From Hepsetus odoe (taxonomy: Eukaryota; Chordata; Actinopteri; Characiformes; Hepsetidae), in the NCBI GenBank assembly GCA_017165825.1, contig CM029367.1, positions 10,679,906-10,743,905 of the forward strand: a DNA stretch of 64,000 nt, read 5' to 3'. Under the pieces are notes generated by a model, which had not been told where the DNA came from, made no database searches, and saw nothing but the letters and a program-made list of their open reading frames with translations. This document shows, piece after piece, positions 1 through 10,462 of the stretch. The translations under genes were made by a program, and so were the position numbers. Each line of letters opens with the position of its first letter. Position 1 is the first letter of the stretch.

Positions 1-1727
1 AGGGTCCACGTGAGGTTGTCAGTGATGTGAACACCAAGAAACTTGGTGTTCTGGACCATCTCCACAGGTGATGTGTTGATGATAAGTGGAGTGTGGTCCA
101 GACGTGGTCTCCTGAAGTCAACAACCATCTCTTTAGTCTTGTCGCAAGTCCACAAGTCCGTCAGCTCTTGTATCTCCTCTCTGTAAGCTGCCTCGTCTCC
201 ACCGCTGATCAGACCCACCACGGTTGTATCATCAGCGAATTTGATGATGTGGTTCGAGCTGTGCTTGGCTGCACAGTCGTGGGTCATCAGTGTGAACAGC
301 AGTGGGCTGAGCACACAGCCCTGGGGGGCTCCTGTGCTCAGTGTGATGGTGTTGGAGGTGCTGCTACTGATCCTGACTGACTGTGGTCTCCCAGTCAGGA
401 AGTCCAGGATCCAGTTACAGAGGGAGGTGTTCAGGCCCAGCAGCCTCAGCTTCTCACTCAGGTTCTGAGGGATGATGGTGTTGAATGCTGAACTGTAGTC
501 GATGAACAGCATTCTGACATAACTGTCCTTTCTGTCCAGATGAGAAAGGGCCAGGTGGAGGGTGGTGGAGATTGCATCATCCGTTGAGCGGTTGGGACGA
601 TATGCAAACTGCAGGGGGTCTAGTGAGGAGGGGATCTGAGACTTGATGTGCCTCATGACCAGCCTCTCGAAGCACTTCATGATGATGGGTGTGAGTGTGA
701 CGGGACGATAGTCGTTGAGGCAGGAGATAGATGGTTTCTTTGGCACAGGAATGATGCCGGTGGTCTTGAAGCACCTTGGAACAACAGTGGTGCTCAAAGA
801 GGTGTTGAAGATGTCAGTGAGAACCTCTGCCAGCTGTTCTGCACATCCTCTGAGCACACGACCTTGAATATTGTCTGGACCGGCAGCTTTCCGTGGGTTG
901 ACTCTGAGAAGAGATCTTCTCACCTCGGCTGTGGTCAGACAGAGAATCTGGTTGTTCGGAGGAGGGGTGGTCTTCCTCATTCTCGTGTTGTTCACTGCAT
1001 CAAACCGTGCGTAGAAGTGGTTCAGCGCATCTGGGAGGGAGGGGTCACCGTCACAGGCAGGTGGAGATGTCCTGTAGTTGGTGAGGGCCTGGATGCCCTG
1101 CCACATGTGCCGCGTGTCACCAGTGTTCTTGAAGTGGCCATGGATTCTCTCTGCGCGAGCTCGCTTTGCTGCTCTGATGGCCTGAGACAGGTTTGCCCTC
1201 GCTTTTCTTAGGGCGGCTTCGTCCCCTGACTTGAAGGCCTTGTCCCGGGTTCTCAGGAGTCTGCGCAGCTCCACAGTCATCCATGGCTTCTGGTTGGGTC
1301 GTGATATGATGAACTTGGAGACAGTAACATCTTCAATGCACTTGCTGATGTAGCCAGTCACTGAAGCTGTGTACTCCTCCAGGTTGATGGAGTCACCGTA
1401 GGTTGCAGCTTCCTTAAACATGTCCCAGTCGGTGCGTTCGAAGCAGTCCTGAAGAGCAGAGATGCCTCCTGTGGGCCAGGTCTTTACTTGCTTCAGGGTG
1501 GGCCTCACACGCCTGACGATGGGTCTGTACGCTGGGATCAGCAGCACAGAGATGTGGTCTGAGTTTCCAAGGTGTGGGCGGGGCTCCGCTCTGTACGTGC
1601 CGGCCATGTTTGTGTAAACACAGTCCAGCGTGTTTCCTCTCCTCGTTGCAAAGTTCACATGTTGATGGAATTTAGAGAGAACTGACTTGAGATTTGCATG
1701 GTTGAAATCTCCAGCAACAATAAACAA
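1..1727 (-). CDS. LINE ORF2: end of APE endonuclease plus reverse transcriptase (partial at left edge)
   Basis: I translated this frame line by line and found no stop in about 577 codons from 1727 down to 1. It opens with the endonuclease core 'LFIVAGDFNHANLK' (the metal and phosphate-binding GDFNH motif), then a TNMAGTYRAEPRPHLGNSDH stretch, a basic linker, and the RT domain. RT landmarks are 'KAAGPDN', 'LNDYRPVTLTPIIMKC', 'FIDYSSAFNTI', 'LSTGAPQGCVLSPLL' and the catalytic 'FADD' near 220-250. The protein would copy the element's own RNA at a nicked target. An intact reading frame of this length implies a recent insertion. The upstream start is lost because the endonuclease N-terminus lies in another frame across a deletion. 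The C-terminus is outside the window. Confidence 0.85.
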   Translation of the reverse strand, partial: MFIVAGDFNHANLKSVLSKFHQHVNFATRRGNTLDCVYTNMAGTYRAEPRPHLGNSDHISVLLIPAYRPIVRRVRPTLKQVKTWPTGGISALQDCFERTDWDMFKEAATYGDSINLEEYTASVTGYISKCIEDVTVSKFIISRPNQKPWMTVELRRLLRTRDKAFKSGDEAALRKARANLSQAIRAAKRARAERIHGHFKNTGDTRHMWQGIQALTNYRTSPPACDGDPSLPDALNHFYARFDAVNNTRMRKTTPPPNNQILCLTTAEVRRSLLRVNPRKAAGPDNIQGRVLRGCAEQLAEVLTDIFNTSLSTTVVPRCFKTTGIIPVPKKPSISCLNDYRPVTLTPIIMKCFERLVMRHIKSQIPSSLDPLQFAYRPNRSTDDAISTTLHLALSHLDRKDSYVRMLFIDYSSAFNTIIPQNLSEKLRLLGLNTSLCNWILDFLTGRPQSVRISSSTSNTITLSTGAPQGCVLSPLLFTLMTHDCAAKHSSNHIIKFADDTTVVGLISGGDEAAYREEIQELTDLWTCDKTKEMVVDFRRPRLDHTPLIINTSPVEMVQNTKFLGVHITDNLTWT

Positions 1728-2172
1728 GAAATGCGGAGAGTCCGGCGAGCTGGATGGCGGTGTCCGGAACGCTGTCGCTGAGCCGTGTCTCCGTAAAAAC
1801 AAAAACACAGCAGTCTCTGTACTCACGTTGGGTGTTCAGCTGGAGTCGTATACAGTCCAGTTTATTATCCAGGGAGCGGACATTGGCGAGGAGGATGGAC
1901 GGGATAGCTGGTCGGCTAGCGTTAGCCTTGAGCTGAGCCCGGACCCCAGCACGCTTGCCGCGTTGCCTCTCGCACTGCTTCCGATGTCCTCTCAGTCGGC
2001 CAGGTACAGCAGGCGATCTCGTAGAGTGAAGGCCTGGTCTTCTCAGCACGCCGAGCTCCAGTAGCGTTGTTCGGAGAGTCACTGGAAGACTGAATCCTGG
2101 CTGATTCCTGAGCTCCAGCAGTGTTTGGCGGTTAAATTTAAGAGCATTCACAGATGTGACGCTCATGTGCAA
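1728..2172 (-). pseudogene. N-terminal part of the same LINE ORF (start of the APE endonuclease), frame-shifted
   Basis: The frame starts at a Met at 2172 (MHMSVTSVNALKF) and has a basic, Arg-rich leader followed by the start of an exonuclease/endonuclease/phosphatase domain: 'SILLANVRSLDNKLD', then 'FVFTETRLSDSVPDTAIQL'. In intact relatives about 80 residues separate that motif from GDFNH. Here the sequence jumps almost directly, and the reading frame changes at about 1727-1735. The original frame ends soon after, at about 1672. The endonuclease is therefore internally deleted and this copy could not nick DNA by itself. The adjoining RT frame remains open. Confidence 0.8.
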
Positions 2173-2263
2173 GTCTTATGGTGAAAAGTAGTCGGATGAA
2201 AGACTTTTTTACAGACTTTAGCACCAAAGTTTGGACCCCGGAGCGGCCGCTGTGTGTTACCAC

Positions 2264-2276
2264 GCCGCCATCTTGC
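2264..2276 (-). promoter_or_regulatory. YY1-like site at the LINE 5' end
   Basis: Minus-strand reading gives CAAGATGGCGGC at the very start of the element. This matches the YY1 core (AAGATGGCGGC). Mammalian L1 carries a YY1 site at the equivalent place, where it fixes the transcription start; the same role here is an inference. Confidence 0.5.
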
Positions 2277-2283
2277 AGGGAAC

Positions 2284-3354
2284 TGTCTATATGACTATAT
2301 ACCCCAGTCCTTTCTTTATGTTACAAATGGCACAGCTATCCGCTGGCCATGACAACTCTGAATTTCTTATTAATTGTCAGGCTGCTCTCAGTTGGATGGT
2401 TAGGGCAGATCCAGCTTTGGCCTTTGCCTCTGAAAATAACACCACTCGTGCAGCAGGAAATTGTCTCGTTTTCCCTTTCTGACTACATGCATCTTCATTT
2501 GAAACCCCTTGCTCACCTTTAAATTTGCCATGTTGGGTGATTGATGGCCACAGGTACCTTGCTGCTGATATAGGGGCTGTGCATAGGACTGTTGAAACAT
2601 CAGCTTTTGTGTTTCTGAACAGCGGCTGCTGTAATGAACACAAAGTAGCCCTCCTTGTTGCCTTCTAATGGGAAGCTCGATAACAACGACACACTAATCA
2701 GGTTATTCGGTAAGTCAGTGTGACTGAAGATCTCTTATTTCCCCACACAATAGCTGAGATTTTAATAACAGAGATTTTTGTAAAGGCTTTTTTAATCTTT
2801 GCTCACAAGTTGTTGTTGTTGTTGTTGTTGTTGTAGTCGCTAAAACTCCTGGCTCTTTTCAGTGGTGGAGCAGTCACACCAGGGAGGATATTGGAGACAG
2901 CAGGTGCAATCTAATGCATTCAAGGCCTAGAGGTTGTGAGAAAAGGCTAATTAGCACATATTTGCAATAAACCGTCCCTTGTACCACACCGCAGTAAAAT
3001 AGATACCCTTTTAGGTGACAGAATTTAGACATTGACCATTTATTCAGACATGATAGTGCTCATTGATTTTCACATTGGGGTGCCCCTTGTGAGATATCAT
3101 TCTCAATATATATGACAAAGTGAGGTGAGAAAAGTAAACCGCTCTCCACATAGGTCCCCAAACAATCATTTTAAAAATGGCTTGGGCATTAATCTAAAAT
3201 TAGTGTTTCAATGCTTTGGATCTCTCCACCTCTCAAGTGTTAGGAAGCCAAGTTACTATTGGGCTCAGAGTGGAGCTTTAGATGCCTAATTATTTTATTT
3301 AGACCATAAAGAACCTTAGAGAACTCTTGCTTTCAGTGATTCTAACTGAAGCTG
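2284..3354. other. Non-coding, probable CSMD intron
   Basis: AT-rich sequence without a credible reading frame. The only recognisable structure is a short (GTT)n run at about 2809-2834. Confidence 0.5.
2809..2834. repeat. (GTT)n microsatellite
   Basis: About eight consecutive GTT/TTG units are visible. Confidence 0.9.
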
Positions 3355-4453
3355 ATACACTATGTGGACAGAAGTATGTCCATCTTGTCTATCAATATGG
3401 AGCTGGTCCTCCCTTTGCAGCTTTAAGCAATTCCACTTTTCAGGGAAGGCTTTCTACAAGATGTTTGAGTGTCTGTGGGGATTTTCGCTCACTCATCCAG
3501 AAAAGCATTTGTGAGGTCAGCTATTGATGTAGAATGAGAAGGCCTGGTTCACAAGCTCTGTTGCAGTTCACCCCAGGTATTTGATGGGCTTGATTGCAGG
3601 GTTCTGAATGGGCCAGTTAGGTTCTTTCAAACACAGCTTTATATACTGGGCAGAGCCATGACAGAACAAACTGTTCCCACAAAGCTGAAAGCATAAATTT
3701 GTCCAAAATCTCTATGAGGAGGCATTCATGTTTTCCCTTTGCTGAAAGTAAAGGGCTTAGCTGAACCCTAGGAAAAACAACTCCATACCATTAACCCCCT
3801 CCACCAAACTTTACAACTGGCACAACATACTCAGGGAGGATACTGCCATTCAGCGAGCCCAGACTCATGCATCAGGTTGGCAAACAGAGGCATGATTTGT
3901 CACTCCACAGTACATGTTTCCATAATTTCATAATCCATCGGTGGAGTGCTTTACAACTCCAGCCAACATTTGGCATTGAACATAAGGATGTGACACTATA
4001 ATGCTACTGCTTGGCCAAAGAAACCCATTCCATGAAGTTCCTAATGCATATCCTATGTGCCTTGGCCAGTACCAGAGGGTATGGAACTCACATTTATTAA
4101 GTCAACAGTGTGTCAGTGACATATTCTGCACTTCAGCAATTGGCGACTCTGCTCTGTTACTATATATCATTAGCCATTTCATGCTTGAGTTTAGACTCTG
4201 CAAAAAGACCATATACAGTTGATGGTGGAAGATCTAGTAGGGAAGAAATTTAATGAGCTTATTGCAAAGGTGGCATTCAATGACAAAAACACATTGGAAT
4301 TCACAGAGCTATTCAGAGCAACCTGTTCTTTCACTAACATTTATAAACCTGTTTGCATAAAACCTGACTGCTTGGCTTGTTGCTTGGTTCACTTGAATTC
4401 AATGATTAATAGAGTACTCAATCAGTACTTTTCTCAGTGTATGTTCATAGTGA
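3355..4453 (-). mobile_element. Fossil Tc1/mariner-type DNA transposon with transposase on the minus strand
   Basis: The left end reads TACACTATGTGGACAGAAGT. The right end, read on the minus strand, is a degraded partner (around 4410-4453). This is the terminal repeat of a very common fish Tc1-like family. Between them the minus strand still resembles the transposase in order, for example the region around 4219-4330 corresponds to the N-terminal 'GCHLCNKS...SSLL' part as a corrupted ECHLCNK reading. Many indels and stops break it, and no long open frame survives. The length of about 1.1 kb is close to a full element minus small deletions. It is an old inactive copy. Confidence 0.75.
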
Positions 4454-4859
4454 ATGATTACACATGTGCCTGTATTTTTTAATTTAGCTTTCAGAACAAA
4501 AGCTGTCATGACGACAGTAAAAGAAAATACAAATAATACTGGAAATAATGAGAAAGAACAAATATTAGGATCAACCTATCATTTTTGGTCTCTTTAAATA
4601 ATGAATTTATATTTAGGAACACTGCTACCTCACCCTCCCATGCAGCGGAAGCCCTTCATCACTGGCCGGCAGCGTTAACCTGTATTTCCCCCACTTCGCG
4701 ATTCTGCACTTCCACTGCCTGACCACCAAAGCCCTCAGCTCAGCTGTGATTCTCCACACCCTCTGATCCGTGTCATTCCTCTGCCAAGATGCTTCGGTCT
4801 GCCTCATCCGACTCTCCAAGCGGCACCATGGCGATGGCCTGATCTCGATGAAAGGAAAT

Positions 4860-5010
4860 TGGAAAAAAGCTCAGCCGGCCGAATTAGGCCCCCGAGCCTC
4901 TGTCAGCCTGTAACTACCCTATTGATCTCTCACAGTGTCAGGGAAATGAAGAGAGATGCAATTAGGCACTGAGGCACTAATCAGCGCTGGTATTGCCATT
5001 CAAAACAGGC
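4860..5010. promoter_or_regulatory. Candidate conserved non-coding element (weak)
   Basis: This stretch mixes GC-rich and homeodomain-type cores (CAATTAG, CACTAATCAG, GCTAATTG-like words) and is not repetitive. CSMD introns in fish and mammals are known to harbour many conserved non-coding elements. Calling this one of them is inference from sequence texture only. Confidence 0.2.
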
Positions 5011-8000
5011 CTAGTACTACAGTGAGACTCTTGACAGCATTATTAGCACAAGACACACAAAAGCAGACAAAGAAAATTACCACTAGTCACAAAGTGGTTT
5101 AACTGGTCAATTGCTATCATCAGTGTAACATTAGGACCGAAATGATTGTTTCACCAAAGTGGAAGTCAATCATTTGTTGGTCTGTGTGTCAAGAAACAAG
5201 CCTTGTCTCCAGAATTATTGGCAGATATTTTTGAAATAATGATATTAGCAAAAATTATGAATAAAAGTTGGGGACATATGGGGAGGTGTGCTAACAGAGG
5301 CATTTCTGAATAATCATTCTTTGACAAGCCAAATTAAAAAAGCGCATTTGGAACCAATCAAAAAACACAGATTGCAGTCTTCAAATTTCATTACATTAAC
5401 CTTCATTTCTTGCTACAACCACTAATCAGACAATAAATCACATGTTTACCAAACTGTATGTTACCTCCAATACTGGGGCTGCAGAAGACACCATCATTTT
5501 AGAGAGCATGATTAATGAATGTAGAGATTTCAGTTGCTTGTGATCTCTCAGGGGAGAGACATTTCCAAAATGAAATATTGCAGATTAAATCAATTGCAGG
5601 TCCTAAATGCTTAAAATAGAGCTGGAGAAAGACAGGGTTTTCACTGGCTTCACTCAGTAGTGCTGGTACCTGGCATGCGTTTGCATCCAAGTTTGAGCTC
5701 AGTGTGAAGTGATTCTGTGAACTGCTTTTAAGGTCTGCATGCATTTCCATGGTGTAAACTTTGCAGTCACCAACATTTCACTGACCTAGCTGGAAAACTG
5801 TAGAAAACAGAAGGAAAGAATACAGCAATCTGTATCTGTAAATCCAGGAGAATCAGCTTTTGGATTGTATGCTCGTTGCTGAAGCTTGAAAGTACCACCC
5901 CCTGGTTCATTGCTTTAGGTTTCCCCTGGGGCTCCAAAACATTGTAACATCTCCCCACATTCTTTGGATTGATCCTGGGAATGAAAGTGTCTTAATATAG
6001 ATGTGTCATGCCTTGTGAAGATGCTCAGGGAAGAGTTAACTCTTGTTTAAAAATCAAAACAAAGTATGTAAAGAATGCACTATGGGGGAACGTTCATTAA
6101 AATTCATGAAATTCACCAGGTACAGTAAGTAGGGAAGCCTGCATTTAAGCAAAAGGAGAGGGAGTCTGTCATTGTGAATACTACCACCACTATGATTCAG
6201 TCGTGGGGTTGAGTCGAAAGTGAGTACAATAGATCACATTCTCGGCGTTCATCACAATCACTCATGTTCAAAGGGTTCATTTACTGTCATGCAATGGTGC
6301 TACAAAATGGCAAAATTGTTTACCAATGAAGCTCCAAATTTTGTATCATGTAAGGTATTTTGGGCCACTTTTCCTAACCAGAGTTGTGGGGGGTGTGGGG
6401 GTTGGAGAAGCCAGCACTCATAGGTCAAAAGGGGAAGGAAGCCCATTAACGGGTTGCCAGTACATCTTCAATTTATTTGACATGCATGTGTTTGGACTGT
6501 GAGACTAAATCCACGTGGAGAGAACATGCAAACACCACGCTGAAAGAACACTGCCCCAGCCAGGAACCTAGAACCTTCAATGTAAAGCAATAATGAACCA
6601 CCATGCTCATTCAATTTTGAAATAAACAATTCTTCCATTTCTGTTACTGACAGAGCCAAAAAACAGTTTTCAACCTTTTTTGTTTGTTTGTTTTTACCAG
6701 ATTTACCTGAATGTTTCAGAGCTCATCTTGTTTATCAATTTGTTTCTGGTAAACTCCAGATTTTTGGAAATTGGATGCCTGCCTGCCTTCACACTCTTCT
6801 GTGGAGTCTGATGAAACAGGCTGCAGTGATAACTAAAACATCATTTTTTTGTCTTCTGTATATTAAAGGATAGAAAGGTAATTTAGTATAAAGTGAATTG
6901 TTACTTAGCAACTGGTGTGCAGCAGAATGATACAGTTATTATGAAAAGTCTTAGAAATACATTATGGGCAGAATGCTTCTCAACCAATCAGACTATGCCA
7001 TTGGAACACATTGTTGTACAGCTTTGGCTTTTCGTTAGATCTTTTAAATATGAATAAAATGAAAAATAGAAAATGTGAAAGTATTATATAAATAAAAAAA
7101 CTCTGATTGAAAAAATGGACAAAAATGTTACTAAATTTGAACAAAGAAAAATGTTTTGATTCAAAACACACTTGTGAAAGAAACTACACAGAAGGTGTCT
7201 TACCTTGTGCTTCTGTTACAAACTTGTCTGTAAATGTGAGTCCGTTAATTTTACTTTCTTTAACCACATCCAGGGTAATAAGTCATAATTACTTTGTGCA
7301 GGCTAATTGACTGTATGCCACAGATACAGCAGGTAGAGATCAGGTTAAAAATCACTGCTAGTTTCCTTTAATTGGATGTGCATATGCTTCCTTTTCGCAG
7401 CATGTACAGCACTTTTTCATTTTTAGGCCTGTCATGTTTATGTGACTCAATTACTGACGTCTCCTTTCAGTGTCGCATGACAAATAACATATTCAGTCAA
7501 TAACAGGCTGAAAGTTTGAAGCACATATGAGCTGGCAAAATGATCCCTCCCTCTCAGCGTTCGTTAGACAGACTAGTCCCCAAGTCTGATTTGCCTTCCG
7601 GGGAATTCTGCCGTTGACACAGTTGTTTCCATGCTGACAGGATCCAGCGATGCTCTTTGACACAGCCCTCGGGAATTCTGTGCTAAGCAGGCACACTGCA
7701 CATTCGAAGCAGTCACTTTATGAAGCACTCGCTGGCCTTATATTTAATGTCTCATTCCCTTTACCATTGTGGTTTGGAAAAGGTTTGGTAACTTTTTCTG
7801 TTCAAAATACATGCTAATATACTAATATATATTCTCAATCAAATTACTGTCATATTAAAAAAGATTTACACCAACGGAACTTCTGTTTCCACTGGCTGAA
7901 CATTTCATGAAGCACTATAGGTGGTCAGACACCAAAGGTTCTAGGTTCAATGTAAGTTAATATAACTAGGTATAAATACCAGGAAATAACAGCTTCCTAT

Positions 8001-8300
8001 ATTATTATTTTTTTACTTCAAATCCAAAAGTCAAAGAAACGCCTTTGCTGTTCTAAAACTTTTGAAGGGAACTGCATATCTGAATACATAGGAAGATATA
8101 TGAATATATTTTGCTTTTTTTTATTTAATTTACCAGTGGAGACCTCGAGCTTGTTATTAATTCACTTGCTAATTCTAGTAGCAGGCATTATATGCAGCCT
8201 TCTGTAAAAAACAGAGTCTCCACTGAAAGTGCTAGGGTAGGCTCAGATGTGAAAACTTTATTAAAGTTCTCATAGAACCTGATTTTTTTTTTTTTCCTTT

Positions 8301-8315
8301 GGGTGGGTGGGTGGG
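8301..8315 (+). other. G-quadruplex motif GGGTGGGTGGGTGGG
   Basis: Four G3 runs are separated by single T loops, which is the arrangement expected to give the most stable parallel quadruplex. It is on the sense strand of the CSMD gene, so it would also be present in pre-mRNA, 160 bases upstream of the exon A acceptor and directly after a T-tract. Confidence 0.75.
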
Positions 8316-8474
8316 TATGAAAATGAAAAGAGACTCTGATCTGTCTGAAAGAAGGATTTGGATGCGGGGTATTATGAATACCAGAGAGAGTCTATCAGAA
8401 CACCCTCACCTGATCACACTGATCACAAACACTTAAGCACCTCTCTGACCTTCCTCTGTGTTGTGTTTTTTTAG

Positions 8475-8669
8475 TGCTGCCAAGTCACACGTGTGGAAAT
8501 CCAGGCCTCATACCTAGAGGGATCATTCACGGGACGAGATACAACATTGGGGATAAAATCCGCTACAGCTGCGTGATGGGTTATATACTGGAGGGTCACG
8601 CAGTTCTCACATGTATCGTGAGTCCTGGGAGTGGTGCATCATGGGACTTCCCTGCACCTTTTTGTAGAG
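8475..8669 (+). CDS. csmd1/csmd3: CSMD exon A: complete Sushi (CCP) domain, intact
   Basis: The exon lies between a TTTTTTAG acceptor and an AG|GTAAGG donor and is 195 bases long, phase 1 at both ends. It reads (V)LPSHTCGNPG..., 'YNIGDKIRYSCVMGYILEG', 'HAVLTCIVSPGSGASWDF', 'PAPFCR'. All four Sushi cysteines are present (TCG, YSC, LTC, FCR), together with the conserved Trp before the last Cys, so a normal two-disulphide CCP fold is expected. Sushi modules in CSMD proteins face the extracellular side and bind complement or synaptic partners. The phase and wording match the Sushi domain that follows CUB1 in CSMD1/CSMD3, so at least one coding exon must lie to the left of the window. No lesion is visible. 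Paralogue assignment within the CSMD1/3 pair is uncertain; CSMD2 fits less well. Confidence 0.93.
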
Positions 8670-10054
8670 GTAAGGTAAAATAAAAGTTTTAACCCTTAGT
8701 TGCATGAATAAATTAAATTCTCATGAAGAAAAGATGATTTACTCATTGAAAATGGCATCATTAATTGACATATAAATTATGGTGTTGCTTTTTTGATGGG
8801 GTTGCCATATGGCAACAGCATACAATGAAACTGTAATCTACAATCCATAAAATGGGAGTAAATGTATATGCTGATGTGGTACGTGTCCCATAGAAATGTA
8901 TTCATTCACTCCTCCTGTATTGCGCATTGCAGTTTCTTAGTCACATTCTGTTGCCACATTGCAGGTTATATATAGTTTAATGCAGAATGTATTTATGTGT
9001 AAGCATGGTTGCAACTACTCACAAATGGTGTTTATTTATTTTTCAGATTTTGCTTTATAAATCTTGAATTTCAAACACTTATATAATTATATTATAGTTT
9101 GGAAAATGAAGTAAATAAGTGGTGGCTGTTAAGAGATCCACAGCCATGCTTGTCCTGCAGTAGTTATACAACTGGTGCAACTATGACACATGTTTCAATT
9201 CATTTACTTTGTTTAATTGGGGGAATTAATGAAATAATGTTGGGTAATTTACTTTGTCACCAGGAGGATGGAAGTTTGCATTGTCATCACAGGTCACAGC
9301 TTCTCAAATCAACATCAGTGATCAGAGTAAACCATTTCCTTCACTTAAGCTGCTACATTTTTAGAAAAACATGAATACCATCTCATCTCATGCTAGTCAT
9401 TACATTATGTGTTCTCTCATCTTTTAGTGATTTAAAGTACTCATAGGGGGCAAATCCCATACATCCTGGGGGTAAAAGTTTTGTCAATCACTTTTGGCCG
9501 ATGACTGGGGGTTTAGTTTCGCCTTAGGAATGGCCAGAAGCACCACTGAGAGTAGGAGCAGATAATTGATAATGATGAAGTAGTATTACAGTGATGCTTC
9601 TGCAAAATTGTATATAAAACCTTTATTTATAGACAGCAGTGGTGTGTATTTAATGTCATATAGTTTCAATTAGTGGAGGAGAAAAGCACACATGAGAGGC
9701 GCTAACAGCACACATGTAAAAGCATGGTTATTGGTTAGAGCCAATACTGTGATGCTGCTTAAAACTGGACATTGTGTGGCAGTGGGGTTTTACTACAGAT
9801 GCTGCAAGGTTACAGCGGTAGTGCATGCCAGTGCTGAAATTATTATAGCAGAAATGATAGCAGTATGAAATTATTGCAGAGGTTTGATGTATGCTGTCAG
9901 AAATGACAAGATGACCAGGTAAAAGACAGAAAGCTATGCAAAATTGGAAAGATCGCAATGCAAGTCTATGAGGTCATGGTTATCATTCTTTTCTGTATGA
10001 TAAACATAAGAAGACTATGTGATCAGTTTCTTGCCACTTACATATTTTATATTA
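8670..10054. other. CSMD intron between exons A and B
   Basis: AT-rich intron sequence with no gene or recognisable repeat until the short retroelement tail at 10070. Confidence 0.7.
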
Positions 10055-10055
10055 T

Positions 10056-10207
10056 ATTATTCGTATTATCCCTGCGATGGGCTGGCGACCTGTCCAGGGT
10101 GCGTCCCCCGTCCTCGCCCTGTGTGCGCTGGGTTGGACGCCAGCACTCCCCCGCGACCCCATTTGGGACAAGCGGCAGATAATGGATGGATGGATTATTC
10201 GTATTAT
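10056..10207 (+). mobile_element. Short LINE 3' tail/SINE with perfect 14-bp target-site duplication
   Basis: The insert (10070-10193) begins CCTGCGATGGGCTGGCGACC and ends AATGGATGGATGG, which is the widespread fish L2-type 3' tail with a GGAT-repeat end. It is flanked by perfect copies of ATTATTCGTATTAT at 10056-10069 and 10194-10207, so the insertion is young and its borders are exact. It lies in the sense orientation and its right duplication ends only 47 bases before the exon B splice acceptor at 10255. A second, older copy of the same tail is at 58826. Confidence 0.9.
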
Positions 10208-10254
10208 TAACTTACTTGTTTGTTTTTTTTTCCCTCTTTGATTATTTTGTTCAG

Positions 10255-10462
10255 CTGAAGGAGCATGTGGAGGCACTTTAAGAGGGACAACAGGGACCAT
10301 CTCCAGTCCCCACTTTCCCTCAGAGTATGAGAACAATGCAGACTGCACATGGAGCATTCTGGCTGAGCCTGGAGACACCATTGCCTTGGTCTTTACAGAC
10401 TTTCAGCTGGAGGATAGATATGACTTTTTAGAAATCAGTGGCACAGAAGCCCCTTCAATATG
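10255..10462 (+). CDS. csmd1/csmd3: CSMD exon B: first two thirds of a CUB domain, intact
   Basis: The acceptor is TTTGTTCAG and the donor TG|GTGAGT. The exon is 208 bases, phase 1 in and phase 2 out. It joins exon A as FCR-AEGACGGTLRG. The translation continues 'TISSPHFPSEYENNADCTWS', 'ILAEPGDTIALVFTDFQLED', 'YDFLEISGTEAPSIW'. It contains the first CUB disulphide (GACGG with ADCTW) and the acidic and aromatic residues of the calcium-binding loop (the E, D and Y positions of EYEN, FTDF and YDFLEI). The split Trp codon (TG|G) leads into exon C. No lesion is visible. This is CUB2 if the standard CSMD order holds. Confidence 0.93.

Larger units (their letters stand above)
1..2283 (-). mobile_element. 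Non-LTR retrotransposon (CR1/L2/Rex-type LINE), 5' part, running off the left edge
   Basis: Read on the minus strand, this block starts near 2283 with a GC-rich leader and continues into endonuclease and reverse transcriptase coding sequence that is cut by the window edge at position 1. The endonuclease piece contains 'LLANVRSLDNKLD' and 'TETRLSDSVPDTAIQL'. The downstream frame contains 'AGDFNHANLK', 'NPRKAAGPDNIQGRV', 'QFAYRPNRSTDDAI' and the catalytic box 'FADDTT'. This domain order and motif set is that of jockey-group LINEs common in fish (CR1/L2/Rex1). The clade name is inferred from motif memory and was not checked against a library. About 240 bases of the endonuclease appear to be missing near 1727-1740. 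The element probably sits in the CSMD intron, antisense to the gene. Confidence 0.9.
4454..8474. other. Non-coding, probable CSMD intron
   Basis: Mostly AT-rich sequence in which I see no gene. A GC-richer patch at 4625-5010 looks like it could be a conserved non-coding element. A T-tract followed by a G-quadruplex motif lies at 8283-8315, just before the first visible exon. Short ORFs here have no recognisable domains. Confidence 0.5.

Noticed and set aside
648..1211. 187-codon plus-strand frame
   Set aside because: Antisense shadow of the LINE reverse transcriptase, which is the clearly conserved frame on the minus strand.
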